Part shown: positions 1 to 8,688 of the stretch, piece after piece
Layout: each line of letters begins with the position of its first letter
Numbering within the stretch: the first letter of the stretch is position 1
DNA from: Streptomyces caelestis
Lineage (GTDB): Bacteria; Actinomycetota; Actinomycetes; Streptomycetales; Streptomycetaceae
Length of the DNA: 38,020 nt
Assembly: GCF_001279005.1 (NCBI RefSeq)
Contig: NZ_LGCN01000235.1
Coordinates: forward strand, 1 to 38,020
Direction: 5' to 3'
Made by a program: the position numbers and the translations under genes
Notes under the pieces: generated by a model
Databases searched by the model: none
The model's input: only the letters and a program-made list of their open reading frames with translations
Told to the model about the DNA's origin: nothing

Positions 1-81
1 CATCCCGGCCGCCTCCATACGGATGCGTTCACGAAACGCCCGCCGCTCGGCGGTCAGGCCGCCACCTTGCGGATACCTCAT
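1..81 (-). pseudogene. IS630-type transposase, N-terminal fragment cut by window edge
   Basis: Reading the minus strand from an ATG at 81 gives 27 codons that run off the left edge and begin MRYPQGGGLTAERRAFRER. This is the typical opening of winged-helix IS630-family transposases of Streptomyces. Only the extreme N-terminus is visible, so whether the gene is intact outside the window is unknown. It marks the left flank as a mobile-element area. The assignment rests on recognising the opening motif only. Confidence 0.6.
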
Positions 82-205
82 ACTTCCGGCATACCGCGAC
101 AGTCGTCACTTGCCGGCCTCACGACATCACGCCGACAAGCTCAGTAACGAGCTCGTGCACGGCAGGCGGTGAGGCATCGATCTTCTGATCGTCGATCATG
201 TTCGT

Positions 206-595
206 GTGGTGGGGAACGCGTCTCGTGCAGCGATCATCAGCGACCGGAGGATCACCGGCCTGTCAATCGACGTGATCGCTGAACTCGTGGCTGAGCTTGG
301 CCCGTTGTGGCATGAACGGCACCAGGGCAGACTCGCGTCCCGGCCACGAAAGCGCGCTGTGGGCGCGGGCGCAAAGCACCGGCTGGTCTTCGTCGACCGG
401 CTCCTGGCCACCCTCGTGCACCTCCGACACGGGGTCACGCACGACGTGCTTGATGACGCGGTCCCGGACGGGATCGGCAAGGGCGGCACCGGGCCGCCTG
501 CCGCCTGGGGCACAACAGACCGGGCCAATCCGGTGCGACCTGTCCGACCGGTCCGAAAACGACTTGTCCGTCCCCAGGGCGGCCGGAAAGGATGA
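206..595 (+). pseudogene. Truncated transposase (HTH_Tnp_4 / DDE_Tnp_4 type)
   Basis: The translation from GTG 206 shows TGLSIDVIAELVAELG, then RPRKRAVGAGAKHRLVFVDR and LLATLVHLRHGVTHDVL. This is the N-terminal helix-turn-helix part of a common actinobacterial IS5-superfamily transposase. After about 450 the similarity stops and the frame becomes low-complexity (repeated VRPVRP) until a stop at 595. The DDE catalytic domain is absent, so this is a remnant. No gene is seen in 82-205 or 596-624; the latter carries the leader of the esterase gene. Confidence 0.55.
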
Positions 596-624
596 CTGGG
601 CAAGATCATAGATTGCGAGGCCCC

Positions 625-2154
625 ATGCACGTCATCGTTCCCACCCTGGCAGGCACGATCCGCGGACAGTGGAAGGGCGAGGTGGCGGCGTTCCTGGGGA
701 TCCCCTACGCGGCCCCGCCGTTCGGCCCACGGCGCTTCATGCCACCCGAGCCGCCGCAGCCGTGGGCCGGAGTGCGTGACGCGCTCGTCCCTGGGCCCGC
801 CGCGCCGCAGCCCGGCTACCACCCGGCGATGGCCGCCCTGCTGGAAGAAGCCGTGAGCACCGGTGAGGACTGCCTGAACCTCAACGTGTGGACGCCGGCC
901 CCGGGCCTCACCGGAGGTCGGCTTCCGGTCATGGTGTGGATCCACGGTGGCGCCTTCCGTAACGGCTCCGCCTCACTGCCCTCCTACGACGGCACGCGGC
1001 TCGCCGCGGACGGCGCCGTCTGCGTCACCCTCAACTACCGGCTCGGCGCGGAGGGTTTCCTGCTCCTCCCCGACGGCACCGCGAACCTCGGTCTGCTGGA
1101 CCAGATCGCCGCGCTGAAATGGGTTCGCGACAACATCGCCCAGTTCGGCGGCGACCCGGACAACGTCACCGTCTTCGGCCAGTCCGCCGGGGCCATCGGC
1201 ATCACCACGCTCATGGCCATGCCGCAGGCCCGGGGCCTGTTCCGGCGGGCGATCACGCAGAGCGGGGCCGGCCACCACAGCCACCCCGAGGACATCGCCC
1301 GCCGCATCACCGAGCGGCTGGCCGCCCTCGCCGGGACGGAGCCGACGCGCGAGGGCCTGGCCGTCGTACCGCCCGAGCGGCTCGTCACCGCCAACGCCGC
1401 CCTGGGCCAGGAGATCGCCCGGGCCACCGATCCCGCCCAGTGGGGCGAGTCGGCGGGCGGCGGCACCACCGTGCTGCCCGTCGTGGACGGAACCACCCTG
1501 CCGCAGCGCCCGGTCGACGCAATCGCCGGCGGAGCCGGTCGCGACGTCGACCTGCTCACCGGCACCACCAGCGACGAGTTCCGGCTCTTCCTGGTCCCGT
1601 TGGGGATGGGACCGAGGATCACGGACGAGGTGCTGACCGGGTTCCTCGCCGAGTTCGGGCTCGCTCCCGAGCGGGCCCGCGCGGTCTACTCCGCGAAGCA
1701 CCCCGGCGCGACCCCGGGCGATCTGCTGTCCGCGGCCATGAGCGACCACGCCTACCGCGTCCCCGCGCTCCGGGTGGCCGAGTCCCGCGCCGCGCACGGG
1801 GCGGACACCTACGTGTACGAGTTCGCCCGCCCCTCCCCCGCGCTCGGCGGTGCCCTCGGCGCCTGCCACATGGCTGAAGTCGGTTACGTCTTCGGCAACC
1901 TGGACTCCCCGCTGACCGGCCCCGGCGCCCCGCCGGAACTGTCCGACCTGATGCGCCGGGCCTGGCTCTCCTTCGCCCGTACGGGAAAACCCGCCGACGC
2001 GCCCGCTGGCGCCCTGCCGCACTGGCCCGCCTACGGCGGACGCCGTTTTGTCATGCGTCTGGGCGACGGCGCGCCCGCCGTGCTCGTCGACCCCGCGCCG
2101 GATGAACGCCGGCTCTGGACCGGCCTGCGCGACGCCGCCCCCGCGCCCGCCTGA
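625..2154 (+). CDS. Type-B carboxylesterase (alpha/beta hydrolase)
   Basis: A 509-aa carboxylesterase of the type B/acetylcholinesterase-like family, which hydrolyses carboxylic esters through a Ser-Glu-His triad. Visible hallmarks are EDCLNLNVW (about residues 81-89), the oxyanion segment WIHGGAF (105-111), the nucleophile elbow GQSAG with Ser187, a TTSDEF acid segment and GACHMAEVGYVF carrying the probable catalytic His. The length is normal for bacterial members. ATG 625 is preferred over an upstream in-frame start because GCGAGG lies five bases before it. No signal peptide is apparent, so it is probably cytoplasmic. A GNAT gene follows 49 bases downstream on the same strand. It lies outside the likely cluster core and its substrate cannot be deduced. 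Confidence 0.9.
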   Translation: MHVIVPTLAGTIRGQWKGEVAAFLGIPYAAPPFGPRRFMPPEPPQPWAGVRDALVPGPAAPQPGYHPAMAALLEEAVSTGEDCLNLNVWTPAPGLTGGRLPVMVWIHGGAFRNGSASLPSYDGTRLAADGAVCVTLNYRLGAEGFLLLPDGTANLGLLDQIAALKWVRDNIAQFGGDPDNVTVFGQSAGAIGITTLMAMPQARGLFRRAITQSGAGHHSHPEDIARRITERLAALAGTEPTREGLAVVPPERLVTANAALGQEIARATDPAQWGESAGGGTTVLPVVDGTTLPQRPVDAIAGGAGRDVDLLTGTTSDEFRLFLVPLGMGPRITDEVLTGFLAEFGLAPERARAVYSAKHPGATPGDLLSAAMSDHAYRVPALRVAESRAAHGADTYVYEFARPSPALGGALGACHMAEVGYVFGNLDSPLTGPGAPPELSDLMRRAWLSFARTGKPADAPAGALPHWPAYGGRRFVMRLGDGAPAVLVDPAPDERRLWTGLRDAAPAPA

Positions 2155-2203
2155 CCGGTCGACGCTCTCCCCGCCCTGTACGATCCCCGAGTTGGAGCAG
2201 ACC

Positions 2204-2803
2204 ATGTCCGTCACCATCCCGCCCACGCGGCGCACCACGCACGACGACGTACCCGCGTGCGTGGAGGTACTGACCCGCGCGTTCGCGGACTATCCGTTCA
2301 CCCGGCACGTCGTCGCCGCCGACGACCACGAGCGGCGCGTCCGTCGTCTTCAGGAACTGTTCCTGACGCGCGTCGCGCTGCGCCACGGCCGTTCCTGGGT
2401 CACCGACGACCGTCTGGCGGTGGCCGCCTGGACGACTCCCGAGCAGGACCCCTCTCCGGCCTTCGCCGAGATCGGCTCCCTGCTCCCGGAGCTGGCGGGC
2501 GACCGCGCCGCAGCGTACGAGGCCGCCGAGGAGGCGCTCGCACCCCACCGCCCCACGCACCCGGTGTGGTTCCTCGCCACCGTCGGGGTAGCCCCAGAGG
2601 CCCAGGGGCGGGGCCGCGGCGCAGCAGTGCTGCGGCCGGGTCTGGAGGCTGCCGAGGCGACGGGTTTCCCGGCCTTCCTGGAGACCTCCGACGCGCGCAA
2701 CGTGCGGTTCTACGAACGCCTCGGCTTCACCGTGACCGCCGAGGTCCCGCTCCCTGACGGCGGCCCGCTCACCTGGGGCATGACCCGGTCGCCGGGGCGC
2801 TGA
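2204..2803 (+). CDS. GNAT family N-acetyltransferase
   Basis: A 199-aa GCN5-related acetyltransferase that would transfer the acetyl group of acetyl-CoA to an amine. The acetyl-CoA binding motif A is seen as VGVAPEAQGRGRGAAVL in the C-terminal half, followed by NVRFYERLGF, the usual terminal beta-alpha-beta signature. The ATG at 2204 is preceded by TTGGAG about seven bases upstream. The esterase ends 49 bases before it, so the two may be cotranscribed. It converges on the SDR gene across a 69-base gap. The substrate is not predictable; self-resistance or detoxification are common roles but are speculation here. Confidence 0.88.
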   Translation: MSVTIPPTRRTTHDDVPACVEVLTRAFADYPFTRHVVAADDHERRVRRLQELFLTRVALRHGRSWVTDDRLAVAAWTTPEQDPSPAFAEIGSLLPELAGDRAAAYEAAEEALAPHRPTHPVWFLATVGVAPEAQGRGRGAAVLRPGLEAAEATGFPAFLETSDARNVRFYERLGFTVTAEVPLPDGGPLTWGMTRSPGR

Positions 2804-2872
2804 GCGGGCGGGGCCCCACCGTTCCCCGGCGGGCGCGAACGTCGCCGCCCTGATGCCAGCGGCCGCGCGGGG

Positions 2873-3598
2873 TCACAGCGCGGTGCCGGTCTCCTCGGCC
2901 AGCGCCCTCAGCAGGCGGTCCTGGAACGCCTCGTCGTGGACCGCGCGGTGCGGCTGCTGATGCTGCTGGTGGTACCAGTAGCCGCCGGTGGTCAGGGCCT
3001 CCGGTTCGTCGCTCGTCGCGAGCCATTCCTGTGTCCGGTGGCCAAGCTCCAGGTCGTCTGGCGCACTCGGCCCGCCCATCCTGGTCGGCACCCAGCCCGG
3101 GTCCACCGCGTTGCTCGGCACCCCGGGGCGCAGCCGGGCCACCGCACAGGCGAGGGCCGTGACGAACAGCTTGCTGTCGGCGTACGAGCCCGCGGTGGTG
3201 CCCCGCCAGTCAACGCCGGACAAGGACGGATGTCCACTGAAGTGCGAGCCGCTGCTGAGGTACACGTGCCTGCGCGGGCCGCGCAGGAGTGCCGTGAGCA
3301 GATACGGCGCCACGACGTTGACCGGCATTACGGGACGCCCGCTCCACACGCCGGCGTTGTGGATGACCGCGTCCAGCGGCTCGGCGTCGTTCAGTTCATC
3401 GGTGATGCGCCGTACGGCGTCACGGTCGATGAGGTCGCCCACCACGACGCGTGCTCCCCGGGCGGCCAAAGTGTCGAGGGCCACCGCGCGCTCCTCATTG
3501 CGTGCGTGCGCGACCACCTCGTGCCCGTCGGACAGGAGGGCGTCCGCCGCGGCGAGTCCGAGGCCATCCGCCGAGCCAGTCACCAGCACACGGCTCAT
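2873..3598 (-). CDS. Short-chain dehydrogenase/reductase (SDR)
   Basis: A 241-aa NAD(P)-dependent SDR. It has the Rossmann nucleotide motif TGSADGLGLA near the N-terminus, the HNAGVW structural motif, an SSGSH strand carrying the catalytic Ser, and YADSK as the YxxxK catalytic pair. The length is normal for classical SDRs. The start at 3598 overlaps the stop of the upstream 47-aa ORF by four bases (ATGA), which argues for this start and for translational coupling. Many SDRs of this subtype act on ketones or aldehydes; the substrate is unknown. It is separated from the phosphonate genes, so I would not assign it the missing phosphonoacetaldehyde reductase step. Confidence 0.88.
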   Translation of the reverse strand: MSRVLVTGSADGLGLAAADALLSDGHEVVAHARNEERAVALDTLAARGARVVVGDLIDRDAVRRITDELNDAEPLDAVIHNAGVWSGRPVMPVNVVAPYLLTALLRGPRRHVYLSSGSHFSGHPSLSGVDWRGTTAGSYADSKLFVTALACAVARLRPGVPSNAVDPGWVPTRMGGPSAPDDLELGHRTQEWLATSDEPEALTTGGYWYHQQHQQPHRAVHDEAFQDRLLRALAEETGTAL

Positions 3599-3738
3599 GG
3601 GCGCGCCGCCTCCTCCATACGGGTGCAGGGCCGTCGGTACTGCTCGTCGGTGACAGGCTCGTCCCATCTGGTCTCCTCGCTGCCGGTGAACCGGTGCCCG
3701 GGGGCCTTGGCGATGTCCTGTTGGGTGACGAATTCCAT
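3595..3738 (-). CDS. Small hypothetical protein coupled to the SDR gene
   Basis: A 47-aa ORF beginning MEFVTQQDIAKAPGHRF and rich in charged residues, with no membrane segment. The ATG at 3738 is preceded on the minus strand by GAAAGAG at good spacing. Its stop codon overlaps the SDR start (ATGA), so it is probably translated. I do not recognise a family. It could be a small partner of the SDR or simply a leader that couples translation. Confidence 0.5.
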   Translation of the reverse strand: MEFVTQQDIAKAPGHRFTGSEETRWDEPVTDEQYRRPCTRMEEAARP

Positions 3739-4641
3739 GGTGTCTCTTTCGCGGACGGAGGCTGTGAGGCTGCGCGGGGGCAAACGGCGTGACCTGGCGC
3801 GGGAGGTGCCTGGGCGCCACGGCCCGGTCGTGGCCGAGTGCCCAGGCTGACGGGCGCGAAAGCCGACGCCGTCGTTTCTTCGGCGGCTCGGGCCCCGGAA
3901 CATCCCCGCGTCGGAGGAAGGAGGGTGTCGAGACCCTGACGGCGGCCGTCGCGGAACACCCCCCGCATCGGCGGGGAGGACCGGCCGACGACGCAGAGCG
4001 GGCGAGGGTGGTCAGGGCTGGGGCGGTGACGGAGACGAGGTCGGTGCGGCCCTGGCCGACCTGAATCTGCGTGTAGACGTCGATGTCGTCCTGGATGACA
4101 CAAACCGTAAGTGTGCCGCGAGGCGAGGTGCAGCACCGTGATCCCGTGAGCCGGGGCGTCTTCTGGAACCTCACGCTCCAGTCTCCAGACGTCCAACACC
4201 GGTCGTGCGGTCAGTTGCGTTGAGCCGGGGCCCTCAAGGCCTTCGGGTGAAGAGCGCACGTGATCGTCCGGAGGGGGCGGTCGGCTGCAGTGCTGGAGAT
4301 TCCAGGATTTGCGCCTCGGCGCACATGACCTCGACTTACCCGGCGTAACACTTGGCGAGTCGATCACGCTGTTCGAGGTGTACAGGTTGTTGAGCGGTAA
4401 ACGTCACAGCTCCCTGCGGCAGTTGTGGGCTGCGGGCGCCCGGTCCCGACTTGCCCGGCAGCGGGCCCGCCCTTGTGACCGCGGTCCGGAATGCGGCCTG
4501 CCCCACCCTTCCAGGAAGGAGATCACCCCAAAGGACCCATTCAGCGACTTCGCCCCTTTTCCTGTCCAGGTCGTTCGTCGACCGCCGTCACGGTCCACAG
4601 AAAAGTCCGTCGCCTTGATAGCTACGAAAGTCCGGCCTGCT
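3739..4641. other. Intergenic stretch without a convincing gene
   Basis: About 900 bases between the divergent 47-aa ORF/SDR pair and the MFS transporter. Several long frames exist, but they are lopsided high-GC shadows without recognisable motifs. The minus frame near 4000-4110 reads somewhat protein-like (DDIDVYTQIQVGQG) and may be the residue of a decayed gene. The promoters of the two divergent units must lie here, but I cannot pick them with confidence. Confidence 0.5.
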
Positions 4642-5874
4642 GTGCCCCGGCATGCCCGCACCATCACCTATGGCCGAATGCGGGGCATCTACCTGCCTCG
4701 TCTCGCGGATGCAACCGCCTCCTCGATGGCCACCTACGGCATCCCGCTGTTGGTGCTGGGCACGACGAACTCGGCTTCACTGACCGGAGTCGCCTTCGTG
4801 CTGACGTGGGCGCCACGCCTGTGCACGTTCGGTCCGGCCGGTATGGCCGTCGACCGTTACGGACCCGCACGGGTGTTCCGGCTGGCCGCCGCGGCTCGGG
4901 CGCTGGTCGTCGGATGCGTGGCACCCGCCCTGGTGATGACCGACGACGACATGGCCTTGGGCCTGGTGATGCTCCTGGCGGCGTGCGCGGGGTGTCTGAC
5001 CCAGTTCAGCTACATCGCGGCCGAGAGCGTCGGCGCGGTCGCCAGCCGGGACGCGGGCGACGCGGCACACCGCGTCCAGTCGGTCCTCCTGGGCATCGAC
5101 CAGACAGCTGCTCTGGTCGGCCCGGCAGCAGGCGGCTTCCTTCTGCAATGGGACGGCTCCAGTGGCATGCTCGCAGTGATCGGCGGCTTGTCGATACTGG
5201 CGGCCGCCATCGCCCCGCGCATGCGCCGGGCACCCGCGCAAGCGTCAAAAGCAACCGCGCCCGCCGCACGGGGATGGCGTACTGGCTGGTCCACCCTGCG
5301 CGCGCTCCCGGCGCTCGCGTGGCTGGTGGCCGGGCTGGCGTTCTCCAACCTGGCCCTCGGTCTTCTGGAAGCGGCGACCCCGGTGATCGTGGTGAAGCAC
5401 CTCGGCCGATCCAGCGCCTCGGTCGGCGTGATCTGGTCCTGCGCGGCCGCCGCGTCGCTGCTGGCGGTCGCCATCTGCCGCGGCATGATCGACCGGTGGG
5501 GGCTGACGAGGGTGGGGCGCTGCGCCGCTCTGGTGACGAGCGTGCCGTGCTTCCTCATCGCGCACGCCGATTCCTACTGGGCGTACCTGTCGCTGATCGC
5601 CGTCTTCATGGCCGGCGACAGCGTGCTGGCCGTCGTACTGCGCACTCTGCGATCCCGTCTCATCCCCGTCGAGGTGTTCGGCAGCACACTGTCGGTGACC
5701 GTGCTGCTCCTGCTCCTGCCCTACCCCCTCGCCGGCCTCCTCATGGCCGTCGCCGGTCCGGCGGCCATACACACGTTGATCACCGTCTGCGCGGTACTGC
5801 AAAGCCTCGGCCTTGTCTTCGCCCTCACCTACGGCGTCCGCTCCCGGTCGCGCCGCGGCAAGCACCGCAAATGA
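4642..5874 (+). CDS. MFS transporter
   Basis: A membrane protein of about 410 aa with roughly ten to twelve hydrophobic segments, typical of the major facilitator superfamily drug/metabolite exporters. An early segment SMATYGIPLLVLGTT is followed by AGMAVDRYGPARVFRL, which resembles the loop 2-3 motif (GxxxDRxGxR). GTG 4642 is chosen because GAAAG lies about eleven bases upstream; ATG 4678, which starts MRGIYLPRLADATASS, is a shorter alternative. A long upstream extension looks non-coding. The stop codon lies directly against the truncated edge of an IS3 element. Its relation to the cluster is uncertain, since IS debris lies between them. The substrate is unknown. Confidence 0.82.
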   Translation: MPRHARTITYGRMRGIYLPRLADATASSMATYGIPLLVLGTTNSASLTGVAFVLTWAPRLCTFGPAGMAVDRYGPARVFRLAAAARALVVGCVAPALVMTDDDMALGLVMLLAACAGCLTQFSYIAAESVGAVASRDAGDAAHRVQSVLLGIDQTAALVGPAAGGFLLQWDGSSGMLAVIGGLSILAAAIAPRMRRAPAQASKATAPAARGWRTGWSTLRALPALAWLVAGLAFSNLALGLLEAATPVIVVKHLGRSSASVGVIWSCAAAASLLAVAICRGMIDRWGLTRVGRCAALVTSVPCFLIAHADSYWAYLSLIAVFMAGDSVLAVVLRTLRSRLIPVEVFGSTLSVTVLLLLLPYPLAGLLMAVAGPAAIHTLITVCAVLQSLGLVFALTYGVRSRSRRGKHRK

Positions 5875-5879
5875 GGTCT

Positions 5880-6653
5880 GCGCCAGCCCTCTCGGACACG
5901 GACCCGCCAAGTGGGCGCCGCGCAGGGTCTCCCGCTTGAGGGTGGCGTGGAAGCTCTCGCAGGCCGTGTCGTCGGCGGAGGTGCCGACCGCGCCCATGGA
6001 CTGGGTGACGCCCGACTCGTGACACGGATGGGCAAATTCACGCGATGTGTACTGGGCGCCGTGATGGGAGCGGAAGACCGCGCCGCTCAGGCCGCTGCGG
6101 GTGGCAGCTGCCGTCCGCAGGACGTCGACGACGAGTTCGGTGCGCATGTGGGCGGCGATGGACCAGCCGACCTCCCGGCGGTTGAAGCAGACCAGGACAG
6201 TCGCCGGGCAGAGGAAGTCGCCGTCCCTGGTGGGAAGATAGGTGATGTCGCCCATGTACTTGACCCCGGGCGCGGGGGCGGTGAAGTCCCGCTGGAACAG
6301 GTCCGGGACCGGTGTCGCCGACGGCTCGGGGATCGTGGTGCGGACCCGTTTGCGCAGGCGTATGCCCGCGATGGAGAACTTGCGCATCACGCGGGCCACC
6401 CGTTTCTCGTTGATCCTGCGGCCGTCGGCGCGGAGCTCGACGGTGATGCGCGGGGAGCCGTAGGCGCCGTCGGAGTCGGCGTGGACGGCGCGGATCTGTT
6501 CGGCCAGGGCCCGGTCGGCGGCCTGCCGCGCGGTCCGCGCGTCCGCCCGTCCCGCCCCTTGTAGTAGCTGGACCGGTTCACGCCCAGTACCCGGCACAAC
6601 CGCTTCACGCCGAAGGCGTCCCGGTGGTCGTGGACGAACTGGAAGCGGTTCAC
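5880..6653 (-). pseudogene. IS3 orfB (DDE integrase), frameshifted and truncated
   Basis: The N-terminus MNRFQFVHDHRDAFGVKRL with LGVNRSSYYKG is in one frame. After a shift near 6540 the rest follows in another: DGAYGSPRITVELRADG, then YMGDITYLPT (first catalytic Asp), FRSHHGAQYTSREF and ACESFHATLKRE (catalytic Glu). The middle catalytic segment reads SHHG where SDRG/SDHG is usual, so the second Asp is lost. The C-terminal part after LKRE is missing. Confidence 0.75.
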
Positions 6654-6965
6654 CAGTTCGTCTCCCCGGCGAAATACTTGGTCTCCTTGCGCAGGATGTC
6701 CCGCTCGGTGGCCAGCTTCCGCTCGCTCGCCTCAAGCTCGGCCACCGGGGCCTCCAGCTGCCGGATCCGCTCGTCCGGGCCGGCGGACGGTACCGGCTGT
6801 CCTGCTCTGGCCGGCGCTGCCTTACCTGCCCGAGCGGCCTCGTGGGCGACGCCGCGACGTTCTGCCCAGGTCGGCGGCGATACTCTTGTAGGTCGCCCCG
6901 GGCATGGACTCGTACAGGGCCACTGCATCGGCCTTGAACTCGTCCGAGTAGTCCTTCATCGCCAT
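6650..6965 (-). pseudogene. IS3 orfA, frameshifted
   Basis: From ATG 6965 the minus strand encodes MAMKDYSDEFKADAVALYES and then SIAADLG, the normal start of an IS3 OrfA helix-turn-helix protein. The frame is lost near 6870. It resumes in another frame as DERIRQLEAPVAELEASERK and LATERDILRK, the OrfA leucine-zipper C-terminus, and ends at 6650. The four-base overlap with orfB expected in IS3 elements is preserved. Confidence 0.7.
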
Positions 6966-7045
6966 CGGCGGTCTTCTCGCTTCCTCCGGATCAAGCAGAT
7001 GCCAGTATCAGCGTGTCCACCACTCAGGGGGAGGCCCCGCGGTCA

Positions 7046-7332
7046 GCTATGCAGTGGCCGACCACCGCCGGGCCGGCCTGCTCGTCGACGCCCTGCGGAT
7101 GGCCGCCGACCGGAGTGACCTGAAGGAGGGATGCATCACGTACTCGGACCGCGGAGCGGAATACGCCTCACGCGAACACCACGCCCGCATCGAGGAATTG
7201 GGGCTACGGCAAGGTATGGGCAGAACGGGTTCCTGCTGCGATAACGCCGCAGCGGAAGCATCCCGTCCACGGCTACGTCACCCCACTCGAAACCCGGGCC
7301 CTGACAGTACAAGTCTCGCCCCCACAGCGTAA
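7046..7332 (+). pseudogene. Second IS3 orfB fragment, opposite orientation
   Basis: A plus-strand fragment reading YAVADHRRAGLLVDALRMAA, then LKEGCITYSDRGAEYASRE and GRTGSCCDNAAAEAS. This is the middle of an IS3 OrfB catalytic core, without its N-terminus or a complete C-terminus. It starts exactly where the minus-strand IS3 element ends, which suggests that one element inserted in or recombined with another. Nothing else is recognised up to 7416. Confidence 0.65.
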
Positions 7333-7416
7333 CCGCCCGCTGTTCACGTTCAAGGGGGAATTCCACAGGACGAGCTGCCCCTGGCGGATCAACGCCGGTT
7401 CGCCCTGCTCTGCGTC

Positions 7417-8661
7417 TCAGCCGGACCGGTCGCTCGGCTCCGGGTCCCGTCGGGCGGCCGACAGCCACAGACAGAGCAGGAGCGGCAGCAGTGCGGCCAG
7501 GGTGCTGAGTACTTGCCACCCCAGAGCGGTGAAGAGGTAGCCGGAGACGAAGGAGGAGGCGGTGATGAAAACGCCGGTGCCGCCCTCCACGGTGGCCTGT
7601 ACCCGACCGCCCGCGTGTGGCGGATAGCAGCGCACGACGAACGTACTGCCCGCCACGTAGAGGAAGTTCCATCCGACGCCGATCAGGGCGAGCGCCACGA
7701 CGAACGCGGCCACGCCCGAATGGACGGCCCCGACCAGAGCTCCGGCCGCGAGCAGGGCGGAGCCCAGGACGGCGTTGCGGCGCGGGCCCAGCACGGTGTT
7801 CAGCCAGCCGCTGAAGAAGGAGGGAGCGAACATGCCGACCATGTGGACCTGGATGATGAAGGCCCCGGCGCTGTCGGGGTGGCCCGCGTGGCGGCTGCCC
7901 AGCGGTCCCGCCGACATGAGAAGAGTCATGACGCAGCCCGCCACGGTGAGCACCGCGAAGGCAGTGCGGAACTCTCGGGTGCGCGCGGCGGTCCGGACCC
8001 GTACGGGCGGGGGCGGCGGTTGCTCCTCGTCCGTCGGCCGGTCCCGCACCGCGAGCACTGGCGGGATAACGGCCACGGCGAGCACGGAGACCAGCAGGTA
8101 GGAGCCCGCGTACTCGGTGTCCAGCAGCCCGGCGCAGGCCTCCGCCGCCCACGGGCCCACGAAGGCCGCCAGCACCCCGCCACACAGCAGGACGGAGACC
8201 GCCCTTTCACGCCGCGCCTTGGGAACGGAGTCCGCGGCGAGATAGCGGAAGTATCCCCCTGTCGCCTTGTAGAGCCCCACCAGTCCGGTGCCCAGGCACA
8301 GCGTCGTGAAGTCGCCGGACCGGATGCCGAACATGGAGACCAGTCCTCCGGCCACGGCCGTCGCCGCGCCGCCGGCCGCCACCCTGCGGTGGCCGAACCG
8401 GTTGCTGAGCAGCCCCGCTGAGAAGTTGGCGACCATGGCGGCCGTGCCCATGATGGTGAGTGGCAGGGTGGCGAGCACCGGGGTGGGGGCCAGTTGCAGT
8501 CCCACGACCGCGGTCAGGGTCAAGTCGACGCCCATCCCCATGTAGTAGAGGAATTGACATATGGTCAGTAGTACGAGATTGCGTCGTCCCTCGACGGCTT
8601 CGGCGGAGGCGTCCTTCGGGGCGGCCGTGGGAGGCACATGCCGCATGGTCTCGCGGTCCAC
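7417..8661 (-). CDS. MFS transporter (cluster exporter candidate)
   Basis: A membrane protein of about 414 aa with twelve likely transmembrane segments, MFS type. The N-terminal tail is polar, followed by NLVLLTICQFLYYMGMG; a GLLSNRFGHRRV loop matches the MFS loop 2-3 motif, and a long charged central loop (PTDEEQPPPPPVRVRTAAR) separates the two halves. GTG 8661 has ACGGAG about ten bases upstream; ATG 8646 is an alternative start. It is the last gene of the minus-strand operon, 27 bases after the aldolase gene, so it probably exports or gives resistance to the product or an intermediate. Confidence 0.88.
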   Translation of the reverse strand: MDRETMRHVPPTAAPKDASAEAVEGRRNLVLLTICQFLYYMGMGVDLTLTAVVGLQLAPTPVLATLPLTIMGTAAMVANFSAGLLSNRFGHRRVAAGGAATAVAGGLVSMFGIRSGDFTTLCLGTGLVGLYKATGGYFRYLAADSVPKARRERAVSVLLCGGVLAAFVGPWAAEACAGLLDTEYAGSYLLVSVLAVAVIPPVLAVRDRPTDEEQPPPPPVRVRTAARTREFRTAFAVLTVAGCVMTLLMSAGPLGSRHAGHPDSAGAFIIQVHMVGMFAPSFFSGWLNTVLGPRRNAVLGSALLAAGALVGAVHSGVAAFVVALALIGVGWNFLYVAGSTFVVRCYPPHAGGRVQATVEGGTGVFITASSFVSGYLFTALGWQVLSTLAALLPLLLCLWLSAARRDPEPSDRSG

Positions 8662-8688
8662 CGGACCCGGTCTCCGTTCACTGGGGTG

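Larger units (their letters stand above)
5876..7045 (-). mobile_element. Degenerate IS3-family element
   Basis: A minus-strand IS3-type element containing broken orfA and orfB. On the minus strand it probably starts near 7045, where a terminal sequence reading CCTCCCCCTGAGTGGTGGAC precedes orfA. Its other end is missing: orfB breaks off about 45 codons early, right at the stop codon of the MFS gene. The exact ends are estimates. Frameshifts in both genes mean it cannot move by itself. Confidence 0.65.

Noticed and set aside
973..2238. Long minus-strand open frame across the esterase gene
   Set aside because: It is antisense to a well-supported carboxylesterase, is Gly/Arg-rich and has no motif. 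High GC makes such frames common.
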